From assembly GCA_007694015.1 (NCBI GenBank), contig RECO01000174.1, forward strand, positions 1-49,085: a DNA stretch of 49,085 nucleotides, read 5' to 3'. The notes under the pieces are model-generated. The model saw only the letters and a program-made list of their open reading frames with translations, had not been told where the DNA came from and ran no database searches. Below, one piece after another: positions 10,719 to 18,708 of this stretch. The translations under genes and the position numbers were made by a program. The stretch is from Geminicoccaceae bacterium (GTDB lineage: Bacteria; Pseudomonadota; Alphaproteobacteria; Geminicoccales; Geminicoccaceae). Each line of letters begins with the position of its first letter. Within the stretch, counting starts at the first letter, position 1.

Positions 10719-11357
10719 ATGGCTGACCCGGCGGGCTTGCGGCGGGACTACCAGCTCGGCGCCCTCAGCGAGGAGGCGATCGGCGACGACCCGTTCCGCC
10801 TGTTCGACGACTGGTGGCAGGACGCGCTGCATGGCGGCCTGGTCGAGCCCAATGCGATGACCCTGGCCACGGTCGACGCCGCGGGGCGGCCCTCGGCGCG
10901 GGTGGTGCTGCTGAAGGCCTACGACCACCACGGCTTCGTTTGGTACACCAATTACGACAGCCGCAAGGCGCACGACCTGGCGGCCAATCCCCATGCCGCC
11001 CTGCTCTTCTGGTTCGACAAGCTGGAGCGGCAGGTGCGCGTCGAGGGGACGGTCGAGAAGGTGTCGCCTGCCGTGGCCGATGCCTATTTCCACAGCCGGC
11101 CGCGGGGCAGCCAGATCGGGGCTTGGGCCTCGCCGCAATCGCAGCCGATCGCGGATCGGGCCGCACTCGATGCGCTGCAAGCGGCAACCGAAGCCCGCTT
11201 CGGTGACGGCCCGATCCCGCGCCCGCCGCACTGGGGCGGCTTTCGGCTGGAACCGGTGGCGATGGAGTTTTGGCAGGGTGGCCGCTCACGGCTGCACGAT
11301 CGCTTCCGCTTCGCGCGCGAAAGCGAAGGTTGGCGGCGCCAGCGCCTCGCCCCTTGA
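10719..11357 (+). CDS. pdxH: Pyridoxamine 5'-phosphate oxidase
   Basis: LSEEAIGDDPFRLFDDWWQDAL; EPNAMTLATVDAAGRPSARVVLLKAYDHHGFVWYTNYDSRKAHDL; SRLHDRFRFARE; SD gaggagagg before ATG 10719. Confidence 0.95.
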   Translation: MADPAGLRRDYQLGALSEEAIGDDPFRLFDDWWQDALHGGLVEPNAMTLATVDAAGRPSARVVLLKAYDHHGFVWYTNYDSRKAHDLAANPHAALLFWFDKLERQVRVEGTVEKVSPAVADAYFHSRPRGSQIGAWASPQSQPIADRAALDALQAATEARFGDGPIPRPPHWGGFRLEPVAMEFWQGGRSRLHDRFRFARESEGWRRQRLAP

Positions 11358-13780
11358 GCGACCCCTCGCCGCTGCTGCCACCCGCGTTCGCCCAATGGTT
11401 CGCCCAGCGCGGCTGGCAGCTGCGGCGGCATCAGGCCGAGGTGCTGGCGGCGGCCGAGGCTGGGGCTTCGGCCCTGGTCATCGCGCCCACCGGCGGCGGC
11501 AAAACGCTCGCAGGGTTTCTGCCGACGCTGGTCCGGTTGCACCAGCGGCCGCGGGAAGGTCTGCACACGCTCTACATCTCGCCCTTGAAGGCGCTGGCCA
11601 CCGACATCGCGCGCAATCTGGAAGCGCCGGTGGGCGAGATGGGTCTCGACGTCCGCATCGAAACGCGCACCGGCGACACGCCGCAAAACCGCCGCCAACG
11701 CCAGCGCCAGCGCCCACCCCACATCCTCTTGACCACCCCCGAAAGCCTGGCGTTGCTCCTGGCCTATCCCGATGCCGCCGCCTTCTTCGCCGGGCTCCAG
11801 CGCGTCGTGCTCGACGAGTTGCACGCGCTGGTCCCGAACAAGCGCGGCCAGCTCCTGGGCCTCGGCATCGCCCGGCTCCGGCGCCTCGCCCCCGGCCTGC
11901 AGGTGGTCGGGCTCTCGGCCACCGTGGCCGAGCCCGAGCGCCTGTTGGCCTGGCTCTCCACGCCCGAGCAGCCCGCGCGGTTGATCCAGGGCGACGACGG
12001 CGCCGAGCCCAGCATCGAGGTGCTCATCGCGGGCGGCCACATGCCGTGGTCGGGGCATTTCGGCGTCTATGCAGCGGACGACCTCTACGCCCGGATCAAA
12101 CGGCAGCGGCTCACCCTCATCTTCACCAACACCCGCTCGCAGGCCGAAATCATCTTCCAAGCACTCTGGCGCTTGAACGAGGACGCGCTGCCGATCGGCC
12201 TGCACCACGGCTCCTTGGAGATCGGCCAGCGGCGCAAGGTCGAGGCGGCGATGGCGGCGGGCAGGCTCAAGGCCGTGGTCTGCACCTCGTCGCTCGACCT
12301 CGGCATCGACTGGGGCGACGTCGACCTCGTGGTGCAGGTCGGCGCCCCCAAAGGGGCCTCGCGCCTGTTGCAACGGATCGGCCGCGCCAACCACCGCCTC
12401 GACGAGCCCTCGAAAGCGCTCCTCGTGCCCGGCAACCGCTTCGAGGTGTTGGAATGCATGGCGGCGATCGAGGCGATCGCCGCCCACGCCCTCGACGGCG
12501 AGGTGCAGCACGAGCGCTGCCTCGACGTGCTCGCCCAACACCTCGTTGGCACCGCCTGCGCCGGCCCGTTCGACGCCGACGACCTCTACGCCGAGGTCAG
12601 CACCGCCGGCGGCTATCAGGGCCTCAGCCGGCAGGACTTCGACGACGTGCTGGCGTTCGTTGCCACCGGCGGCTACGCGCTCGCCACCTATGAGCGCTAC
12701 CGCAAGCTGCAGCAGGGCCCGGACGGGCTCTGGCGCCTCACCGACGGCCGCCTCGCCCGGCAGTGGCGCATGAACGTGGGCGTCATCCAGGATGCGCCGA
12801 TGCTGAAGGTGCGGCTCGGCCGCCGCGTCGTCGGCGAGGTCGAGGAGATGTTCGCCGCCACCCTGACGCCCGGCGACACGTTCGTTTTCTCCGGCCGCGT
12901 CTTGACCTTCGAGGCGATCCGCGAAACCGACATGTTCTGCCGCCTTGCCGACAGCGGCGCGGAGCCCAAGGTCCCGAACTACGGCGGCACGCGGCTGCCC
13001 CTCTCGACCCACCTCGCTGCCCGCGTGCGCGGCTGGCTGGCGCATCCTGAGCGCTGGCCGCAACTGCCGGCACCCGTTCGCGAATGGCTCGCCTGCCAGG
13101 TCGACCGGTCGGAACTCCCGAACGACGACGAGCTGCTGGTCGAGTGCTTTCCCCGCAACGGCCGCTGGTTCGTCGTGGTCTACGCCTTCGCCGGCTGGAA
13201 CGCGCACCAGACGCTCGGCATGCTGCTCACCCGCCGTTTGGAGCGCCGGGGTGCCGGCCCCTTGGGCTTCGTTGGCACCGACCACGCCCTTGCCGTCTGG
13301 AGCCTGCGCCCGGTCGACGACGTCGCCAGCCTGTTCTCGGTCGACATCCTCGGCGACGACCTCGAAGAATGGATGGCCGAAAGCTCGCTGCTCAAGCGCA
13401 CCTTTCGCCAAGTGGCGACCATCGCCGGCCTGATCGAGCGCCGCCAGCCCGGCCAGGAGAAGACCGGCCGGCAAATGACCGTCAGCTCCGACCTGATCTA
13501 CGACGTGCTGCGCAAACACGAGCCCCAGCACGTGCTGCTGCGCGCCACCCGCGCCGACGCGGCCGTCGGCCTTTTGGACATCCGGCGCCTCGCCGACCTC
13601 CTCGTCGGCGTCCAGGGCAAAATCCGCGTCCGCCACCTGGCGCGCGTCTCGCCGCTCGCCGTGCCCGTCATGGTCAATATCGGCCGCGAAAACGTCGCCG
13701 GCTCGGCCCTCGACGACCTGCTCGACGAGGCGGTGGACGACCTCGTCGCCGAAGCGATGGGCCCGAGGCTCGCCGCGTGA
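11354..13780 (+). CDS. Ligase-associated DNA damage response DEXH-box helicase (Lhr family)
   Basis: TGGGKTLAGFLPTLVRL Walker A; VLDELHAL DEXH; VCTSSLDLGIDWGDVDLVVQVGAPKGASRLLQRIGRANH; TTG start overlapping pdxH stop (TTGA). Confidence 0.92.
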   Translation: MSDPSPLLPPAFAQWFAQRGWQLRRHQAEVLAAAEAGASALVIAPTGGGKTLAGFLPTLVRLHQRPREGLHTLYISPLKALATDIARNLEAPVGEMGLDVRIETRTGDTPQNRRQRQRQRPPHILLTTPESLALLLAYPDAAAFFAGLQRVVLDELHALVPNKRGQLLGLGIARLRRLAPGLQVVGLSATVAEPERLLAWLSTPEQPARLIQGDDGAEPSIEVLIAGGHMPWSGHFGVYAADDLYARIKRQRLTLIFTNTRSQAEIIFQALWRLNEDALPIGLHHGSLEIGQRRKVEAAMAAGRLKAVVCTSSLDLGIDWGDVDLVVQVGAPKGASRLLQRIGRANHRLDEPSKALLVPGNRFEVLECMAAIEAIAAHALDGEVQHERCLDVLAQHLVGTACAGPFDADDLYAEVSTAGGYQGLSRQDFDDVLAFVATGGYALATYERYRKLQQGPDGLWRLTDGRLARQWRMNVGVIQDAPMLKVRLGRRVVGEVEEMFAATLTPGDTFVFSGRVLTFEAIRETDMFCRLADSGAEPKVPNYGGTRLPLSTHLAARVRGWLAHPERWPQLPAPVREWLACQVDRSELPNDDELLVECFPRNGRWFVVVYAFAGWNAHQTLGMLLTRRLERRGAGPLGFVGTDHALAVWSLRPVDDVASLFSVDILGDDLEEWMAESSLLKRTFRQVATIAGLIERRQPGQEKTGRQMTVSSDLIYDVLRKHEPQHVLLRATRADAAVGLLDIRRLADLLVGVQGKIRVRHLARVSPLAVPVMVNIGRENVAGSALDDLLDEAVDDLVAEAMGPRLAA

Positions 13781-14499
13781 CGCTCGACCCGCATCTGGTC
13801 CCGCTCCAGCTTGGCGGCGAGACGCTCATGCTCGACGGCCGCGGTGCGGTCTGGTGGCCCGAGCGCTCGACCCTGATCGTCGCCGACCTGCATCTCGCCA
13901 AGGCCGAGGCCTTCGCCGCCCAGGGCCGGTTCCTGCCGCCCTACGACAGCCGCGCCACCCTCGCCCGGCTGGTCGAGCTGATCAACGCGCACCGCCCGGA
14001 CCATGTCGTCAGCCTCGGCGACGGCTTTCACCGCCGGGACGGCTACGACCGCCTCGACGCCGCCGACCGCCAGCAACTCGACGCGCTGGGCCTCGTCACG
14101 CGCTGGACCTGGCTCAGCGGCAACCACGACCCCGACGCCCCGAACGGCCACGGCGCCAGCGCCCCCGAACTCCAGCTCGGCCGGCTCCACCTCCGCCACC
14201 TGCCAACACCGCACCCCGGCCAGGCCGAGATCGCCGGTCACCTGCACCCCAAAGCCGCCCTTCGCGTCCGCGGCCGCCGCCTCGCCCGGCCGTGCTTCGT
14301 CACCGACGGCCAGCGCCTCCTCCTGCCGGCACTCGGCACCTTCACCGGCGGCCTCGACGTCTGGGCCCCCGCCATCGCCGGCCTCTTCGCCGGTCCCTTC
14401 GACGTCCTCCTCTGCGGCCGCGACGGTCGCCTCCGCCAGTTGCCGGGGAGCCGGCTGGAGGGGGCAAGGCGGGTGAAGGTAAGGCAAGGGGGGACTTGA
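13777..14499 (+). CDS. pdeM: Ligase-associated DNA damage response endonuclease PdeM (metallophosphoesterase)
   Basis: LIVADLHLAKAEAFAAQGRFLPPYDSRATL; VVSLGDGFHRRDG; LSGNHDP; GHLHPKA; GTG start overlaps helicase stop. Confidence 0.92.
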   Translation: MTLDPHLVPLQLGGETLMLDGRGAVWWPERSTLIVADLHLAKAEAFAAQGRFLPPYDSRATLARLVELINAHRPDHVVSLGDGFHRRDGYDRLDAADRQQLDALGLVTRWTWLSGNHDPDAPNGHGASAPELQLGRLHLRHLPTPHPGQAEIAGHLHPKAALRVRGRRLARPCFVTDGQRLLLPALGTFTGGLDVWAPAIAGLFAGPFDVLLCGRDGRLRQLPGSRLEGARRVKVRQGGT

Positions 14500-14646
14500 T
14501 GGTCCCCCCTTGGACCCCCCGAAACTGACGGCCAGGGATCGCGGGGCGTGCGCGCACGTCCCGCGATCCCTGGCCGTTCGGGGGTTTCGAAGGGGGCCAA
14601 AAGCCCCCTTCGCCTTCCTTCTCTCTCCTTGGGGGCAAAAGCCCCC
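14485..14646 (+). repeat. Composite hairpin element copy B (full, long subtype) plus an extra HP3-like hairpin
   Basis: HP1 14485-14512 CAAGGGGGGAC-TTGATG-GTCCCCCCTTG; 50-nt palindrome 14528-14577; HP3 14588-14612; second GGGGGC-AAAA-GCCCCC at 14631-14646. Confidence 0.88.
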
Positions 14647-14739
14647 TTGGCTTTCTTCCCGCCGCGCCGGGCTCTGCCCTCGTGACGGGCGCCGCCTTTC
14701 GTCCTATGTCGCTTGGATCAATCAGTGGGAGGGTGCGCG

Positions 14740-17067
14740 ATGAGCAAGTTCGGGACGGGGCAGCCGGTCAAGCGTTTGGAGGATGTGCGCTTCATCACCG
14801 GCAAGGGCCGCTACACCGACGACATCAATCTGGCGGACCAGCTCTATGGGGTGGTGGTGCGCTCACCCGTTGCCCATGGTGTGATCAAGTCGATCGACAT
14901 TGCGGCGGCCCTGGCGGCCGAGGGCGTGCATGGGGTGTTTACCGGGGCGGAGCTGGCCGAGGCCAACGCCAACCGGCTGCCCTGTGTGGTCCCGATGACG
15001 AACCGCGACGGCTCCGAGCGCGCCGATCCGGGCCGGCCGGTGCTGGCGGTGGACAAGGTGCGCTTTGCCGGCGAGGGCCTTGCCTTCGTCGTCGCCGAGA
15101 GCGTGGCCGCCGCCAAGGACGCAGCCGAGCTGGTCGCCTACGACATCGAGGAGCTGCCGGCGGTGGCCGAGAGCGTGCAGGCCTTGGCGAGCGACGTCGA
15201 GGTCCACGAGGGCGTGGCCCAGAACCGGGTCTTCGACTGGCAATATGGTGAGGATGCGGCGGTCGAAGCCGCCTTCGCCCAGGCCGCGCACACGACCGAG
15301 CTGGAGCTGATCAACAATCGGCTGGTGGCCAACCCGATGGAGACGCGGTCCATCGTGGCGGCTTGGGACAGAGCCGAGGGTAAGCTGACCGCGCATGTCT
15401 GCTCGCAGGGTGTCTGGGGCATCAAGGACGTGCTCGCCAACCACGTCCTCCACGTGGCGCCGGAGAAGGTGCGCGTCTTGACCTCGGATGTCGGCGGCGG
15501 CTTCGGCATGAAGATCTTCTTCTACCCCGAATACGCCATGGCCGCCTTCGCCGCCCGCCGGTTGGGCCAGTCGGTGAAGTGGACGGCCGAGCGCGGCGAA
15601 GGGTTCCTGAGCGATGCCGGCGGCCGCGATCACGTCACCAAGGCGGAGATGGCCTTCGATCAGGACGGCGTCATCCTCGGCATGCGCGTCCACACCATCG
15701 CCAATATGGGCGCGCATCTCTCCCACTTCGCGCCCTTCATCCCGACCGGGGCCGCCTTGAAGGTGCTGACCGGCGTCTACGACGTGAAGTGCGTCACCTA
15801 CCGGGTCGAGGGCGCCTTTACCAACACCGCCCCGATCGACGCCTATCGCGGCGCCGGCCGGCCGGAATCGATCTACTGCATCGAGCGGCTGATCGAGAAG
15901 GCGGCGCGCGAAATGGGCATGGACCGCACCGAACTGCGCCGCAAAAACTTCATCCCGACCGAGGCGATGCCGTTCAAGACCGCCGTCGGCGAGGTCTACG
16001 ACAGCGGCGCCTTCGCCACCGTCATGGACCGCTGCATGGAGCGGGCCGACTGGGCCGGCTTCGAAGGCCGCCGCCACGGCAAGCCGGGCAAGCGCCGCGG
16101 CATCGGCATGTGCTACTATATCGAATCGACCATGGGGAACCCGAACGAGAGCGCCGACGTCCGCTTCGAGGACGACGGCACCGTGTCGGTTGCGGTCGGC
16201 ACCCAGTCGAACGGCCAGGGTCACGAGACGGCCTATGCGCAGGTGCTGGCCGACAAGCTCGGCATTCCGCTCGAGCAGATCAAGCTGGTGCAAGGCGACA
16301 GCGACCGCATCGCTGCGGGCGGCGGCACCGGCGGCTCGCGCTCCTTGACGGCCCAGGGCGTCGCCATCCGCCACGCCTCGGACGCGGTGATCGAAAAGGG
16401 CAAGCTCTACGCCGCCCAGGAGTTGGAAGTGGCCAAGGGCGACATCCGCTTCGAGGACGGCACGTTCTCGGTCGTCGGCACCGACCGGTCGATCGGCATT
16501 CTGGAGCTGGCGGCCAAGGCCAGGACCATGACGGTCGAGGGCGCCGAGGGCGGGCTCGATGCGGCCGCCACCATCACCCTCGATGCCTGGACCTTCCCCA
16601 ATGGCTGCCACATCGCCGAGGTGGAGGTCGACGAGGCCACAGGCGTCACCGAGGTCGTCCGCTACACCATCGTCGACGACTTTGGCGTGGTGGTGAACCC
16701 GATGCTGGTGGCGGGCCAGGTCCATGGCGGCACCGTCCAGGGCATCGGCCAGGCCCTCTACGAGCACACGGTCTACGACGAAACCGGCCAGCTCACCTCG
16801 GGCTCGTTCATGGACTACACCATGCCCCGCGCCGACGACGTGCCGTTGTTCGACTTCTCCACGTTCGACGGTGCGCCCTGCCAGAACAACGAGATGGGCG
16901 TGAAGGGCTGCGGCGAGGCCGGCTCGGTCGGCTCCTGCGCCGCCGTCATCAACGCCCTGATCGACGCCCTCGCCGACCAGGGCATCACCGCCATCGACAT
17001 GCCGGCGACGCCGGAAAAGGTCTGGGCGGTGATGCACGGCGATGCGGTGAAGATCGCGGCGGAGTAG
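14740..17067 (+). CDS. Xanthine dehydrogenase family protein, molybdopterin-binding subunit (form II CoxL-like)
   Basis: KRLEDVRFITGKGRYTDDINLADQLYGVVVRSPVAHG; AYRGAGRPES; GTGGSRSLTAQG; VKGCGEAGSVG; SD gggaggg before ATG 14740. Confidence 0.93.
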   Translation: MSKFGTGQPVKRLEDVRFITGKGRYTDDINLADQLYGVVVRSPVAHGVIKSIDIAAALAAEGVHGVFTGAELAEANANRLPCVVPMTNRDGSERADPGRPVLAVDKVRFAGEGLAFVVAESVAAAKDAAELVAYDIEELPAVAESVQALASDVEVHEGVAQNRVFDWQYGEDAAVEAAFAQAAHTTELELINNRLVANPMETRSIVAAWDRAEGKLTAHVCSQGVWGIKDVLANHVLHVAPEKVRVLTSDVGGGFGMKIFFYPEYAMAAFAARRLGQSVKWTAERGEGFLSDAGGRDHVTKAEMAFDQDGVILGMRVHTIANMGAHLSHFAPFIPTGAALKVLTGVYDVKCVTYRVEGAFTNTAPIDAYRGAGRPESIYCIERLIEKAAREMGMDRTELRRKNFIPTEAMPFKTAVGEVYDSGAFATVMDRCMERADWAGFEGRRHGKPGKRRGIGMCYYIESTMGNPNESADVRFEDDGTVSVAVGTQSNGQGHETAYAQVLADKLGIPLEQIKLVQGDSDRIAAGGGTGGSRSLTAQGVAIRHASDAVIEKGKLYAAQELEVAKGDIRFEDGTFSVVGTDRSIGILELAAKARTMTVEGAEGGLDAAATITLDAWTFPNGCHIAEVEVDEATGVTEVVRYTIVDDFGVVVNPMLVAGQVHGGTVQGIGQALYEHTVYDETGQLTSGSFMDYTMPRADDVPLFDFSTFDGAPCQNNEMGVKGCGEAGSVGSCAAVINALIDALADQGITAIDMPATPEKVWAVMHGDAVKIAAE

Positions 17068-17081
17068 GGGCGGAAAGGAAG

Positions 17082-17177
17082 CCAGGGGGGATTTGATGAT
17101 CCCCCCTGGAACCCCCCGAGAAATGGGCGGCGGCAAGGCCGCCGCTTGGGGGTTTTAGGGGGCCAAAAGCCCCCTAA
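17082..17177 (+). repeat. Composite hairpin element copy C (short subtype)
   Basis: HP1 17082-17109 CCAGGGGGGAT-TTGATG-ATCCCCCCTGG; central hairpin 17127-17145 GCGGCGGC-AAG-GCCGCCGC; HP3 17155-17177 TTAGGGGGCCAAAAGCCCCCTAA. Confidence 0.88.
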
Positions 17178-17472
17178 TCCTCACCTTTTGCTCTAAAACG
17201 CATAACGCAAAATCGCGGCGGGGCTGCCTTGGGCTTGGGACTTGGTCGCGGCGCACGCCGAGCACGTCCACACCATCGCCGGCTGGGCCTCGAGCCTGTT
17301 GGCCGTCGCCGGCTGCTCCGGCATCGTCAAGTCGCGCGGATGCCGACCTTGCGCCACGGGCGCCAGGCTGGCTAGTGCCTTTCCCAGTTGGGTAGCGCAC
17401 AGGCCTGCCCTCACCCCCGCCCGGCATTTCGGGTAGCGCCCTGCTGCGCCATCGCTGATCGAGGAACCCCGC

Positions 17473-18348
17473 ATGAACGACGAGACGCCCTACGAGCCGC
17501 CGGAGGTTTGGACCTGGGATGAAGCCAATGGCGGCCGCTTCGCCAACATCAACCGGCCGATCTCCGGCGCCACCCACGACAAGGCGCTGCCGGTCGGCCG
17601 CCATCCGCTGCAGCTCTACTCGCAAGGCACGCCCAACGGCGTGAAGGTCACGGTGCTGTTGGAGGAGCTATTGGCGCTCGGCCATCAGGGGGCCGAATAC
17701 GATGCCTGGCTGATCCGCATCGGCGACGGCGACCAGTTCTCCAGCGGCTTCGTTGCCATCAACCCGAATTCGAAGATCCCGGCCCTGGTCGACCGGAGCG
17801 GCCCGGAGCCGGTGGCGGTGTTCGAATCCGGCGCCATCCTGCTCTATCTGGCGGAGAAGTTCGGTGCCTTCGTGCCGAGCGAGGGTGCCGCGCGGGCGGC
17901 CTGTTTGTCGTGGCTCTTCTGGCAAATGGGCAGTGCCCCCTATCTCGGCGGCGGCTTCGGCCACTTCTACGCCTATGCACCCTTCAAGATGAAATACCCG
18001 ATCGACCGCTTCGCCATGGAGACCAAGCGTCAGCTCGACGTGCTGGACAAGCGCCTCGGGGCGAGCCCGTTCGTGGCGGGGCCGGACTACACCATCGCCG
18101 ACATGGCGATCTGGCCCTGGTACGGCCAGCTGGTGCTCGGCCGGCTCTACGAGGCCGCCACCTTCCTCGACGTTTCGAGCTACCGCCACGTCGTCGCCTG
18201 GGCGGAAAAGCTCGATGCGCGGCCGGCCGTGCAGCGCGGGCGGATGGTCAACCGCACCTCGGGCGAGCCTCAGAGCCAACTGCACGAACGCCACGACGCC
18301 ACCGACTTCGAGACCCGCACCCAAGACAAGCTTGCCCCTCGAAGCTGA
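17473..18348 (+). CDS. yghU: Glutathione-dependent disulfide-bond oxidoreductase (YghU-type GST)
   Basis: YEPPEVWTWDEANGGRFANINRPISGATHDKALPVGRHPLQLYSQGTPNGVKVTVLLEELLALG. Confidence 0.93.
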   Translation: MNDETPYEPPEVWTWDEANGGRFANINRPISGATHDKALPVGRHPLQLYSQGTPNGVKVTVLLEELLALGHQGAEYDAWLIRIGDGDQFSSGFVAINPNSKIPALVDRSGPEPVAVFESGAILLYLAEKFGAFVPSEGAARAACLSWLFWQMGSAPYLGGGFGHFYAYAPFKMKYPIDRFAMETKRQLDVLDKRLGASPFVAGPDYTIADMAIWPWYGQLVLGRLYEAATFLDVSSYRHVVAWAEKLDARPAVQRGRMVNRTSGEPQSQLHERHDATDFETRTQDKLAPRS

Positions 18349-18460
18349 GATCTGGAGGCGCGACTTCGCGGCCGATCGAGCTTTGCCGATTACGGCCGGG
18401 CGCGGCGGATGATAGGGTGGGGTCGACAAGAAGCCGTCCTTGCCGTGAGGGGAGACGACC

Positions 18461-18652
18461 ATGCGACGATGGACAGTCGGCGCGATCGTGGCGACCCTGC
18501 TGCTCGCCGGCTGCGCGGTCGAGCCCTATCAGCCCGACCGCGACACCCGCATCAACCCCGACGGACCCGGCATCTTCAGCGGCCCCACCGGGCGCTTCGA
18601 ACTCGAAAACGGCCACCTCTTCTCGTTCGAGCGCCAACGCGAGGGCCGCTGA
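18461..18652 (+). CDS. Small putative lipoprotein
   Basis: 63 aa with lipobox MRRWTVGAIVATLLLAGCAVEPYQPDRDTRINPDG. Confidence 0.6.
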   Translation: MRRWTVGAIVATLLLAGCAVEPYQPDRDTRINPDGPGIFSGPTGRFELENGHLFSFERQREGR

Positions 18653-18708
18653 TGCGCGAGGTGGCTTGCTTGCCTTCCTTCCGCGCGCGTCCCGCGCCGC
18701 CTCTGCCT

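Noticed and set aside
11084-13636. 850-aa antisense ORF opposite the Lhr helicase
   Set aside because: High-GC shadow ORF with low-complexity A/G/D/E/H/R composition and no recognisable motifs; the opposite strand carries clear helicase motifs.
14500-14529. Micro-ORF starting at ATG in the HP1 loop (MVPPWTPRN, MVPPWTPREMAATDQRTCAHVR, etc.)
   Set aside because: Frame not preserved between copies: copy D stops after MIPP, B after 9 codons, E after 22. Similarity follows from the DNA repeat, not from coding selection.
14588-14646. HP3 as an ordinary Rho-independent terminator
   Set aside because: Hairpins are strong but no U-run follows in any copy, only mixed C/T tracts; kept as a repeat module with termination as one hypothesis.
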